Assembly: GCF_036116635.1 (NCBI RefSeq)
Contig: NZ_CP107995.1
Span: 3,906,001-3,970,000 of the forward strand
Length of the DNA: 64,000 bases
Direction of reading: 5' to 3'
DNA from: Amycolatopsis sp. NBC_00345
Lineage (GTDB): Bacteria > Actinomycetota > Actinomycetes > Mycobacteriales > Pseudonocardiaceae
The notes below the pieces were generated by a model. That model saw only the letters and a list, made by a program, of their open reading frames with translations, ran no database searches and had not been told where the DNA came from. Position numbers and translations under genes: made by a program. Position 1 is the stretch's first letter. The number at the start of each line of letters is the position of its first letter. Positions 16,920 through 25,513 of this stretch are shown piece after piece.

Positions 16920-17975
16920 TCACGCCAGGCCGACAGCGCCGCGCCGCAGGATGACCAGGAACAGCGGCACCCCGACGGCCGCGGTGAGGATGCCGATCGG
17001 CAGCTCGGTCGGGGCGAGCACCAGCCGCGCGGCGGTGTCGGACCAGACCACCAGCAACGCGCCCAGCAGCACGCAGACCGGCAGGGCCCGGCGGTGGTCG
17101 GCGCCGACGAGCAGCCGGGTCAGGTTCGGCACGATCAGCCCGACGAAACCGATGCTGCCGGACACCGCCACCACCGTGCCGGTCAGCAGCGCGACGATGA
17201 CCAGCAGGACGGCGCGGGCCCGCCCGGCGTCGAGGCCGAGGGCCGCCGCGCCGTCGTCGCCGAGGACCAGCAGGTTCAGCCGTCCCGCCCGGAGTGCCGC
17301 CGCGACGGTGAGGACCAGCACGACCGCCGAGCAGGTCAGCGCGAGCGGCCACTGCGCGCCGGCCAGGCTGCCGAGGATCCAGAACAGGATCCGCTGCTGC
17401 GCGCCGACGTCCTGCGTGCGCAGCAACAGGAACGAGATCACCCCGGCCAGCAGCTGCCCGGTCGCGACGCCGGTCATCACCATCCGGCCGGGCTGGATCC
17501 GGCCGTGCACCCGGGAGAAGCCGAACACCAGCAACGCGGTGGCGACCGCGCCGCCGAACGCGGCCAGCGGCAGCGTCAGCAGCCCGGCCACCCCCGCGCC
17601 CGCGGTAGTGAGCACGAGGACCGCCCCGGCACCGGCCCCGGAGGTGAGGCCGAGGATGTACGGCTCCCCCAGCGGGTTGCGCACCATCGCCTGGGTCAGC
17701 AGCCCCGCGACCGACAGCCCGACGCCGACGAAGATCCCTTGCAGGACACGGGGAGCACGCAGGTTCCACACGATGAAGTCGTCCGGTCCGGCCTCGGCGC
17801 GGCCGGTGAGGTGACCGGCCACAATGGACGTCACCTGGCCCGGGGCGATGGACACCGGCCCGAGGCCGATCGCGACCAGCGCCGAAACGACCAGTACCGC
17901 GGTGAGCCCGGCCATGAGCAGGCCGAGAGGAATGCGCCCGAGCAGACCGCCGGCGCGCTCCCGGACACCACTCAC
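16920..17975 (-). CDS. FecCD-family ABC transporter permease
   Basis: A 351-residue membrane protein with about ten hydrophobic segments and the family motifs RAPRVLQGIFVG, MVRNPLGEPYILG and GFVGLIVPNLTRLL. These define the FecCD/BtuC importer group that moves siderophores, haem or cobalamin. A single permease gene implies a homodimer. The GTG at 17975 overlaps the lipoprotein stop (GTGA). I chose it because the longer upstream reading runs antisense through the lipoprotein gene. Confidence 0.92.
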   Translation of the reverse strand: MSGVRERAGGLLGRIPLGLLMAGLTAVLVVSALVAIGLGPVSIAPGQVTSIVAGHLTGRAEAGPDDFIVWNLRAPRVLQGIFVGVGLSVAGLLTQAMVRNPLGEPYILGLTSGAGAGAVLVLTTAGAGVAGLLTLPLAAFGGAVATALLVFGFSRVHGRIQPGRMVMTGVATGQLLAGVISFLLLRTQDVGAQQRILFWILGSLAGAQWPLALTCSAVVLVLTVAAALRAGRLNLLVLGDDGAAALGLDAGRARAVLLVIVALLTGTVVAVSGSIGFVGLIVPNLTRLLVGADHRRALPVCVLLGALLVVWSDTAARLVLAPTELPIGILTAAVGVPLFLVILRRGAVGLA

Positions 17976-18982
17976 GCCGCGGGTTTCCGCAGCGCCGCGG
18001 CGATCATGGCGACGGCGTCGCCGTTGAGCACGCTGGGCGAGAGCAGGATGCTCTGCGGGACCACGGCAAACCGGCCTTCTTTCACCGCCGTGGTGCCGGC
18101 GAGCACCGGGCTGCTGCGAATCGACGCGAGCAGTTCCTCGTCGCTGCCCGGCGAAAACCCCGACACGACCACGATCGCCTGCGGATCCCGGGTGACGACC
18201 TCCTCCGCGCTGAGACTGGCGAAGTCCTGCCCCGAATCCTGCGCGATGTTGCGGCCGCCGGCCAGGGTGATGATGCCGTTGGCGAGCCCAGTCCCGCCCT
18301 GCGCCGTCACCGGCTGCCCTGCCGCAGGAGGCGTGGACAGGGCCAGCGTCCGCACCGGCGTCGCGTTCCCGGGCTTGCCGAGCGACGATGTCAGCTGAGT
18401 GACCAGCTCGTCCCCGCGCTGCTCGACGCCGAAGACCTTCGCGACCTGATGGATGAAGGTGGTCGTCGCGGACAGATCCTGCACCGGCCCCGCACCGCTT
18501 TTGCAGGCTACTAAGGACTGTGCGCCGGCCTTCGCGAGCTGCTCGACCGTCGGCGTGCCGTCGAACCCGCCGAAACTGTAGCCGGAGATACCGACGACCA
18601 GATCCGGTTTCGCGGCGATCACCGCCTCGGCGTTGCCCTGTCCCTGGTCGAGCACCGGGATCGCCGACAGCTTCGCCCGCTCGTTCCCGCCGAAGGCCTT
18701 GAAGAAGTCCGGGGCGGCGGTGCCGACGATCCGGTCGGACACCCCCAGCCGTTCCAGGATCGCCGCCGCGCCACCGTCCATGGTGACCACGCGCTTCGGC
18801 GGTGTGGCCGGCTGCGGCGGAGCCGGGCAGGGCGGCGGCGCCGGGTGCCCACCAGCTTTTGCCGAAGCCGAACTCGATGCCGAATCCGACGCTGCGGCCG
18901 GCTGCCCCGGATCGGCGGACCCGCACCCGGAAAGTCCACACAGGACGCACAGGGCCACGATCAGCCAGGGCAGCGTTCTCAC
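17972..18982 (-). CDS. FecB-type substrate-binding lipoprotein
   Basis: A 336-residue lipoprotein. The start at GTG 18982 is favoured by GGAGGAG just upstream and gives a short signal, VRTLPWLIVALCVLCGLSGC, whose LSGC is a lipobox. A Ser/Ala/Pro-rich linker follows, then a periplasmic-binding fold (PKRVVTMDGGAAAILERLG, PDLVVGISGYSF) typical of siderophore and metal-chelate receptors. Upstream ATG 19015 is less likely because it would bury the signal. It is the first gene of the importer operon and lies divergent from the AsnB gene, sharing a 199-base promoter region. The ligand cannot be predicted from motifs alone. Confidence 0.88.
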   Translation of the reverse strand: MRTLPWLIVALCVLCGLSGCGSADPGQPAAASDSASSSASAKAGGHPAPPPCPAPPQPATPPKRVVTMDGGAAAILERLGVSDRIVGTAAPDFFKAFGGNERAKLSAIPVLDQGQGNAEAVIAAKPDLVVGISGYSFGGFDGTPTVEQLAKAGAQSLVACKSGAGPVQDLSATTTFIHQVAKVFGVEQRGDELVTQLTSSLGKPGNATPVRTLALSTPPAAGQPVTAQGGTGLANGIITLAGGRNIAQDSGQDFASLSAEEVVTRDPQAIVVVSGFSPGSDEELLASIRSSPVLAGTTAVKEGRFAVVPQSILLSPSVLNGDAVAMIAAALRKPAA

Positions 18983-19181
18983 CGGGTTTCTCCTCCAGGT
19001 CACGGATCCGTTCACCAGCAGAAGTCGTTGGCCGGGGCGGCCCGGTTCCCCGGAATCGCCGAAGTGTCCCGTGACTCACGTCACCGTGGTCCTCCTGGAA
19101 CCCACCCGATCGAGTGGACGACTCCTTCTCACGGGCTCGACGACGCACCAAGCCCGCCCGCTGACGAAAGGCCGACCACCG

Positions 19182-20981
19182 ATGTGCGGAATCACCGGCT
19201 GGGTGTCCTACCACCACGACGCCCGGGAACACGCGGCCACGCTCGAAGCCATGACGGCCACCTTGGCCGCCCGCGGGCCCGACGCGTCGGGCACCTGGCT
19301 CGGCCGTTCGGCGGCGCTGGGCCACCGCCGGCTCGCGGTGCTCGACCTCGACGGCGGCGCCCAGCCGATGGCCGCCGGCGACGAGGTCGTGCTCAGCTAC
19401 AGCGGCGAGGTGTACAACCACCATGAGCTGCGCCGTGAACTCCGCCGCCGCGGCCACGAGTTCCGCACTCGCAGCGACACCGAGGTCGTCCTGCGCGCCT
19501 ACCAGGAATGGGGCGCCGGTCTCGCGTCCCGGCTGGAGGGCATGTTCGCCTTCGCCGTCTGGGATGGGCCGAACGAGCGCCTCGTGCTGGTCCGCGACCG
19601 GCTCGGCGTGAAACCCCTGTACTGGGCGGAAATCCCCGGCGGTATCGCGTTCGCCTCCGAGCCCAAGGCCCTCTTCGCCCACCCCGCGCTGACCGCGAGG
19701 GTCGACGCCGACGGCCTGCGCGAGGCCTACAGCCTGTTGTTCTCCACCGGCCCCACGCTCTGGCAGGGCGTGCGGGAGGTCCAGCCCGGCGGGATCGTCA
19801 CCCACGACCGCGGCGGCCACACCGAGACCGTTTACTGGCGGCTGGAAGCGCATCCACACGACGACGACCGCGAAGCCACGATCGAACGGGTGCGCGACCT
19901 GGTCGGTCAGGCCGCGCTGAGCCAGCGGGAAGCCGACGTTCCGTTGTGCAGCCTGCTTTCCGGCGGCCTCGACTCCAGCGTCGTCACCGCCCTGATCTCA
20001 CGCTCGATGGGCCCGGAGAGGCTCCGCTCCTACGCCGTGGACTACAGCGACCAGGCGGAACAGTTCACCGGCGACGTCCTGCGCACCGGCCACGACACGC
20101 CGTACGCCATCGAGGCCGGCGCGTTCATCGGCACCGAGCACCACACCGTCGTCCTCGACCCGCTGGCCCTGCTCGATCCCGGGAACCGGGCCGCGGTGGT
20201 GGCGGCGCGGGACTCCCCCATCGGCGTCGGCGACATGGACACCTCGCTCTACCTGCTCTTCGGCGAGATCCGGCAGCACTCCACCGTGGCGCTCTCCGGG
20301 GAGGCCGCAGACGAGGTCTTCGGCGGCTATCCCTGGTTCCACAGCCCGAAAGCGCTGGCCGCTCAGACTTTCCCGTGGCTGCTGGTGACCGGCGACGAGG
20401 CCGCGGTGCCGCTGCACCCCGACGTCGCCAAAACGCTGGACATCACCACGTTCCGCGAAGACACCTACCGCGGCGCCCTCGCCGCAGTCCCGCACCTCGA
20501 CGGCGAAACACCCGTCGAGCATCGGCAACGCGAGCTGCAGCACCTCTCCCTGACCCGCTGGCTGCGGCAGCTGCTGCACCGCAAGGACCGGCTCAGCATG
20601 GCCCAGGGGCTCGAGGTCCGGGTGCCCTACTGCGACCACCGCCTGGTCGAGTACGCCTTCAGCGCGCCATGGGCGTTCCAGAGCTTCGACGGCCGTGAGA
20701 AGAGCCTGCTGCGCGCGGCCGGCACGGGTCTCGTCCCGGAATCCGTGCTCACCCGGCCGAAAAACCACTACCCGGCCACCCATCACCCCGGTTACACCCG
20801 CGGCCTGCAGGCCCTCGCCGCCGAGGCGCTCGGCGACGGGCAGGTTCGGTCGCTGGTCGACGAAACCCGCCTCAAACCGCTCCTGGCCGGCCCGCTGGAG
20901 TGGGGCCAGCGGCTGCGCCTCGAACGCGTCGTCGACCTCGCCCTCTGGCTGGACCACCACCACCCCGCGATCACGCTGTGA
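19182..20981 (+). CDS. Glutamine-hydrolysing asparagine synthetase-like amidotransferase (AsnB family)
   Basis: A 599-residue class II amidotransferase. MCGITGW places the nucleophile Cys at position 2 after Met removal. RGPDASG and GHRRLAVLD are glutaminase motifs, and the synthetase domain carries the ATP-pyrophosphatase loop LLSGGLDSS near residue 265. It is full length with no missing motif. It heads a plus-strand set with the P450 (20-base gap) and the isonitrile synthase, divergent from the ABC importer. AsnB homologues inside biosynthetic loci commonly amidate or condense intermediates, so a tailoring role is likely, though a second housekeeping copy cannot be ruled out. Confidence 0.88.
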   Translation: MCGITGWVSYHHDAREHAATLEAMTATLAARGPDASGTWLGRSAALGHRRLAVLDLDGGAQPMAAGDEVVLSYSGEVYNHHELRRELRRRGHEFRTRSDTEVVLRAYQEWGAGLASRLEGMFAFAVWDGPNERLVLVRDRLGVKPLYWAEIPGGIAFASEPKALFAHPALTARVDADGLREAYSLLFSTGPTLWQGVREVQPGGIVTHDRGGHTETVYWRLEAHPHDDDREATIERVRDLVGQAALSQREADVPLCSLLSGGLDSSVVTALISRSMGPERLRSYAVDYSDQAEQFTGDVLRTGHDTPYAIEAGAFIGTEHHTVVLDPLALLDPGNRAAVVAARDSPIGVGDMDTSLYLLFGEIRQHSTVALSGEAADEVFGGYPWFHSPKALAAQTFPWLLVTGDEAAVPLHPDVAKTLDITTFREDTYRGALAAVPHLDGETPVEHRQRELQHLSLTRWLRQLLHRKDRLSMAQGLEVRVPYCDHRLVEYAFSAPWAFQSFDGREKSLLRAAGTGLVPESVLTRPKNHYPATHHPGYTRGLQALAAEALGDGQVRSLVDETRLKPLLAGPLEWGQRLRLERVVDLALWLDHHHPAITL

Positions 20982-21001
20982 ACCCCGGCGAAGGAACTGC
21001 C

Positions 21002-22219
21002 ATGCCCGAAGAACCCGTCGCCCTCTACGGCGCGGAGTACAAACGCGACCCGTACCCGCTGTACGAGCGGATGCGGGCCGAGCGCCCGGTCCACCGCGTC
21101 GAATTCCCCAGCGGGGTCAATGCCTGGCTGGTCACCGGTTACGACGCCGCGCACGCGACGCTGAACGACCGGCGCCTCGGGAAGAACCACGCGCTGGGCA
21201 ACGACGGCTGGCGGGCGCTGGCGTCGATCATGCCCGAGCCCCAGCACTCCCAGCTGCAGGTGCACCTGTTGCACCAGGACCCGCCGAAGCACACCGTCAT
21301 GCGGCGGCTCGTCCTCGACAGCTTCGCGCCGCGACGCGTCGAGGCACTGCGGCCGCGGTTCCAGGAGATCGCCGACGCCCTCATCGCCGAGTTTCCCCCT
21401 GGCGACCGGATCGACCTGGTCCCGCGCTTCGCCGCGAAGTTCCCGTTCCTGGTGCTGGCCGAGGTGATCGGACTGCCGCCCGAGCTGGCCCGGGAATTCC
21501 GGCGGGACTGGGGCAAGGTCGTCGCCCCGGTCGGTCCCCAGGACCCCGGACGGCCGGAGTACGAGGCACTGCTGCACGGGCTGCAGGCCTACATCGCCGA
21601 AGTGGTTGCGGCCAAACGGGAATCCGGCGGCGACGACCTGCTGGCCACCCTGGTCACCGCGCAGGCCGAAGGGGCGCTGAGCACCGAAGAACTCGACTCG
21701 ATGATCTTCCAGCTCCTGGTCGCCGGGCAGGACCCGGTCACCAACCAGCTCACCACGGCACTGGTCGCGCTGCTGCGCCGGCCCGGCCACCTCGACCGGC
21801 TCCGGGCCGAGCCCGCCCTGCTGCCCCAGGCGGTCGAAGAACTCCTCCGCCACGACAGCGCGTTCGAACTCACCACCTGGCGGTTCCTCGCCGAGGACGC
21901 CGAACTGCACGGCCGCCGCATCCCGGCCGGCGACTCGATCATCGTCTCCCTCTGCGCCGCCAACCGCGATCCCCGGCAGTTCGCGAACGCCGACGGGCTC
22001 GACTTCGACCGCGCCCCGAACCCGCACCTCGCCTTCGGCCACGGCGTCCACTTCTGCCCCGGCGCCGCCCTCGCCCGCGCCGAGCTGCAGATCGCCCTCG
22101 GCACCCTGCTGGCCCGGCTGCCCGGGCTCCGGCTCGCCGTCGACGAGGCCGAGCTGAGCTGGATCCCCGCCGTGCTCGGCCGGGGCGTCACCAGCCTGCC
22201 CGTCACCACCACCCGCTGA
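21002..22219 (+). CDS. Cytochrome P450
   Basis: A 405-residue soluble bacterial P450. The haem-binding loop is FGHGVHFCPGAALARAE, with Cys near 351; the K-helix ExxR is EELLR and the PERF-like region precedes the loop. The I-helix reads LLVAGQDPVTNQL near residues 238-250: the acidic residue is present as Asp, but the oxygen-activating Thr is Pro. Spacing places it in one transcript with AsnB and the isonitrile synthase (18-base gap). The PvcA-type enzyme plus P450 pairing recalls yeast DIT1/DIT2 and fungal xanthocillin enzymes, where the P450 couples two aromatic units; a similar role is inferred here. A redox partner is not encoded beside it. Confidence 0.9.
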   Translation: MPEEPVALYGAEYKRDPYPLYERMRAERPVHRVEFPSGVNAWLVTGYDAAHATLNDRRLGKNHALGNDGWRALASIMPEPQHSQLQVHLLHQDPPKHTVMRRLVLDSFAPRRVEALRPRFQEIADALIAEFPPGDRIDLVPRFAAKFPFLVLAEVIGLPPELAREFRRDWGKVVAPVGPQDPGRPEYEALLHGLQAYIAEVVAAKRESGGDDLLATLVTAQAEGALSTEELDSMIFQLLVAGQDPVTNQLTTALVALLRRPGHLDRLRAEPALLPQAVEELLRHDSAFELTTWRFLAEDAELHGRRIPAGDSIIVSLCAANRDPRQFANADGLDFDRAPNPHLAFGHGVHFCPGAALARAELQIALGTLLARLPGLRLAVDEAELSWIPAVLGRGVTSLPVTTTR

Positions 22220-22237
22220 CCACCCCCGGAGCCGATC

Positions 22238-23191
22238 TTGCTCAGCACCACCCGGTCCGCGGAACGGATCGCCGAAGACGTCCTGCGCCTCCTGCTGCCC
22301 CATCGCCGCGGGCCGCGCACCGACGACACCGCAGTGTCGTTCGACACCACAGCGTTCGACACCACAGCGTTCGCCCCGCAGCTCGGCCAGCTCGGCGGGT
22401 TCATCCGCGCCGGCCTGCCGATCCTGTTCACCCTGCCCGGATTCCCTTGCAAGTCACCGAATCCGGCGAAAGTCCTCGGCGTCCTGCCCGACGAAGGCGA
22501 ACGGCTTTCCCTGCGGTTCCTCAACGCGCTCTGCGCCCAGGTCCAGCAGCTCCACCCGCCGGGCGCACGGCTGCTGATCTGCTCCGACGGCCACGTCTTC
22601 GGCGACCTGATCGACGTCCCGGACGACCACATCGACGCCTACGCCGCCGAGATCCGCGCGATCATCCACCGTGAACGGCTGGGGAACCTCACCACATTCG
22701 ATCTCAGAGACGTGTTCGGTGAGCTGTCCTGCGCCGAAAAGCGCCGCCGCGTCGACGAGCTGTACGCGCCCACGCTCGCGGACCTCCGCGCCCAGGTCCG
22801 CGGCGACGAGCACACGCTGCGGCTCTACCGCGGCGTCACCAGGTTCCTGTTCGAGGACAGCGCCGGTTTCGAGGGCAGCCGGTCGGCGCGGCAACGGTCC
22901 TGCCGCGTCCGTGCCTACGGTGTCCTGCGGCGCAGCACCGCCTGGGGCCGGCTGATCGCCGAACACCACCCGGGCTCGGTCCGGCTGTCCATCCACCCGC
23001 AGCCCGCCGGCTCGGCCAAGTTCGGCATCCGGCTGCTCGACACGCCCGACCTGTGGACCACGCCGTGGCACTCGTGTGTGCTCCGGCACCGCGACGGGAC
23101 CGCCGAGCTGCTCCCCCGGGCCCGCGCGGAGCAGCTCGGCACCGTGGTGCGGCGGGACGGGCGCGCGGACCACGTCGCCGCCCTCGGCTGA
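22238..23191 (+). CDS. Isonitrile synthase (PvcA/IsnA/DIT1 family)
   Basis: A 317-residue protein with the family's diagnostic blocks: GLPILFTLPGFPCKSPNP, KVLGVLPDEGE, ICSDGHVFGDLI, then near the C-terminus VRLSIHPQP, KFGIRLLDTP and TPWHSC. These enzymes convert L-tyrosine or L-tryptophan to an isonitrile, drawing the carbon from ribulose 5-phosphate. The start is TTG 22238, with GGAG six bases upstream and no better in-frame choice. A 15-base duplication near 22339-22368 encodes FDTTAFDTTAF, which is a local expansion. The usual 2-oxoglutarate dioxygenase partner (PvcB/IsnB) is absent; a P450 takes its place. It ends 5 bp from the convergent copper ATPase gene. Amino-acid specificity cannot be read. 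Confidence 0.88.
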   Translation: MLSTTRSAERIAEDVLRLLLPHRRGPRTDDTAVSFDTTAFDTTAFAPQLGQLGGFIRAGLPILFTLPGFPCKSPNPAKVLGVLPDEGERLSLRFLNALCAQVQQLHPPGARLLICSDGHVFGDLIDVPDDHIDAYAAEIRAIIHRERLGNLTTFDLRDVFGELSCAEKRRRVDELYAPTLADLRAQVRGDEHTLRLYRGVTRFLFEDSAGFEGSRSARQRSCRVRAYGVLRRSTAWGRLIAEHHPGSVRLSIHPQPAGSAKFGIRLLDTPDLWTTPWHSCVLRHRDGTAELLPRARAEQLGTVVRRDGRADHVAALG

Positions 23192-23196
23192 ATCCG

Positions 23197-25446
23197 TCAG
23201 TCCTGCACCTCCCCGGCGCTGCCGAACGACCGCAGCCGCAAACTGTTGGACACCACCAGAACCGAGGACAGGGACATCGCCGCCCCGGCGATCAGCGGGT
23301 TGAGCAAACCGAGCGCGGCCAGGGGCAGCGCGGCCACGTTGTAGCCGAACGCCCAGGCCAGGTTCCCCCGGATGATCCGCATCGTGCCGGTGGCGAGCCG
23401 GATGGCGTCGGGGACGACCCGAAGGTCCTCGCGGACCAGGACCAGGTCGGCCGAACGCAGCGCGATGTCGCTGCCGTGCGCCATCGCCATGCCGAGGTCG
23501 GCGGTGGCCAGCGCCGGTCCGTCGTTGACGCCGTCACCGACCATCGCCACGCGGGCGCCCGCCGCCCGCATCGCCTCCACCTCGCGGGCTTTCTCCGCGG
23601 GCAGGACGCCGGCCCGGACCTCGTCCACGCCGATCTCGGCGCCGACCGCGCGGGCCGCGACCTCGTGGTCACCGGTCAGCAGCACGGTCCGCAGGCCCAG
23701 TTCCCGCAACGCGGTCACCGCCGCACGGGCGGACGGCTTCACCACGTCGCGGACCACAACCACCCCGGCTACCTCCCCATCAACGGCCACGAGCACGGGG
23801 ACGGCGCCCTCGGCGTGCGCGGCGTCGACCTGGGTGGTCGCCTCGGCGGGCAGCTCGATCGCGCGCTCGCCGAACAGCCGCGCGCTGCCGACGACGACCT
23901 CGTGCCCGTCCACCTCGCCTTGTGCCCCAAGACCCGGCAACGCCTGGAACGCCGTCACTTCCGGCAGTTCGGCCACCTCGGCCCGCGCTCCGGCCACCAC
24001 CGCGGCGGCGATCGCGTGCTCGGAACCGGCTTCGACGGCCCCCGCGAACCACAGCACCTCCCCGGCGGTCCGGGCGGCGACCGGGTGGCAGCCGGTGACG
24101 GTCATCCGGCCGGTGGTCACGGTGCCGGTCTTGTCCAGCACCACGGTGTCCACCCGGCGGCTCGCCTCCAGCGCGTCCGGCCCCTTGATCAGGATGCCCA
24201 GCTGCGCGCCCCGGCCGACGCCGGCCATCAGCGCGGTCGGCGTGGCCAGGCCCAGCGCGCACGGGCAGGCGATGATCAGCACCGACACCGCGGCCGTGAA
24301 CGCGTCCCGCAGCGGATGCCCGGTCAGCAGCCAGCCGGCCAGGGTCAGCGCCGACAGCACGAGCACCACCGGCACGAACACCGCGCAGATCCGGTCGACC
24401 AGCCGTTGCACCGAGGCCTTGCGGGCCTGGGCGCGTTCGGCCAACGCGGTCATCTGCGCGAGCTGGGTGTGCGCGCCGACCGCCGTCGCGCGTACGACGA
24501 GCCGTCCGTCACGGTTCACCGACGCGCCGATCACCCGGTCGCCCACGCCCGTCTCGGCCGGCACCGGTTCTCCGGTGACCGCTGAGACATCCACGGTGGA
24601 CTGTCCACTCTCGACGATTCCGTCGGCGGCGATGGCCTCGCCCGGCTTCACCACGAACAGGTCCCCGACCGCCAGCTCGCCGACCGGAACCAGGTGCTCG
24701 GCCCCGTCCCGCAGCACCCGGACCTCCTTCGCGGCCAGCGCGTCGAGCGCCGCGAGCAGGCCCGCCGCGCCCCGTCGTGACCGGCTCTCGAAGTACCGGC
24801 CCGCCAGGAGGAACGTCGTCACGCCGGCGGCGACGTCGAGGTAAACCGCGTCCGCACCCGGCGCGGTCGGCCCGAACCCGACCCAGTAGCCCGGTTCGTG
24901 GCCGCCGAACAGCGTGGCCCAGGCCGACCAGGCGAACGAGGCCAGCACCCCCAGCGACACCAGAGTGTCCATACTGGACGAACGGTGCCGCAGGTTGCGC
25001 AGCGCGGCGCGGTGGAACGGCAGCGCCGCCCAGAACACCACCGGCACGGCGAGCGCGAGGCAGAGCAGCTGCCAGCCGGGGAACCGCAGCGACGGCACCA
25101 GCGCCAGCGTGATCGACAGGTCTCCGAGCGGGACCGCCAGCACCGCGGCCACGATCAGCCGCCGGCGCAGGTCGCGCACCCAGACCGTGGTGAGGTCTTC
25201 GTCGTCCTCACCGCGGAGCCGGGCGCCGTAGCCGGCCTTGCGGACGCGTTCGAGCAGCACGTCGTCACCGAGCTCGGCCGGGGCCTGGACGGTGGCGCGC
25301 TCGGTCGCGTAGTTGACCGAGGCGCGGACGCCGTCGAGCTTGTTCAGGGTGCGCTCGACCCGGGCGGAACAGGCCGCGCAGGTCATCCCCGACACGGCCA
25401 GCTCGATCGTACGGACGTCCCGGTGGGCCGGGGGTGCGGTGGTCAT
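23197..25446 (-). CDS. Copper-translocating P1B-type ATPase (CtpA/CtpB-like)
   Basis: A 749-residue heavy-metal ATPase. One N-terminal HMA domain has GMTCAACSARVE. The membrane CPC motif is ACPCALGLATPTAL, the phosphorylation site is VLDKTGTVTTG, the TGEP loop is AVTGEPVPAE and GDGVNDGPALA closes the catalytic core. The common SEHP motif reads SEHA, as I recall for mycobacterial CtpA/CtpB. CPC with CxxC HMA favours Cu(I). It is the last gene of the sigma factor, CopD-CtaG, ATPase operon on the minus strand and may feed copper to oxidases or export excess. Confidence 0.92.
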   Translation of the reverse strand: MTTAPPAHRDVRTIELAVSGMTCAACSARVERTLNKLDGVRASVNYATERATVQAPAELGDDVLLERVRKAGYGARLRGEDDEDLTTVWVRDLRRRLIVAAVLAVPLGDLSITLALVPSLRFPGWQLLCLALAVPVVFWAALPFHRAALRNLRHRSSSMDTLVSLGVLASFAWSAWATLFGGHEPGYWVGFGPTAPGADAVYLDVAAGVTTFLLAGRYFESRSRRGAAGLLAALDALAAKEVRVLRDGAEHLVPVGELAVGDLFVVKPGEAIAADGIVESGQSTVDVSAVTGEPVPAETGVGDRVIGASVNRDGRLVVRATAVGAHTQLAQMTALAERAQARKASVQRLVDRICAVFVPVVLVLSALTLAGWLLTGHPLRDAFTAAVSVLIIACPCALGLATPTALMAGVGRGAQLGILIKGPDALEASRRVDTVVLDKTGTVTTGRMTVTGCHPVAARTAGEVLWFAGAVEAGSEHAIAAAVVAGARAEVAELPEVTAFQALPGLGAQGEVDGHEVVVGSARLFGERAIELPAEATTQVDAAHAEGAVPVLVAVDGEVAGVVVVRDVVKPSARAAVTALRELGLRTVLLTGDHEVAARAVGAEIGVDEVRAGVLPAEKAREVEAMRAAGARVAMVGDGVNDGPALATADLGMAMAHGSDIALRSADLVLVREDLRVVPDAIRLATGTMRIIRGNLAWAFGYNVAALPLAALGLLNPLIAGAAMSLSSVLVVSNSLRLRSFGSAGEVQD

Positions 25447-25513
25447 GGGAGATCTCCCTGGGTTGACCGGACACTGTGGACGGTTGTGGAAGAAGAACAG
25501 GACAGCGGCGGAC

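Noticed and set aside
16329..18398. A 689-codon plus-strand open frame
   Set aside because: It lies opposite the ABC importer genes, is rich in Arg, Gln and Pro and has no motif; typical antisense reading frame of high-GC DNA.
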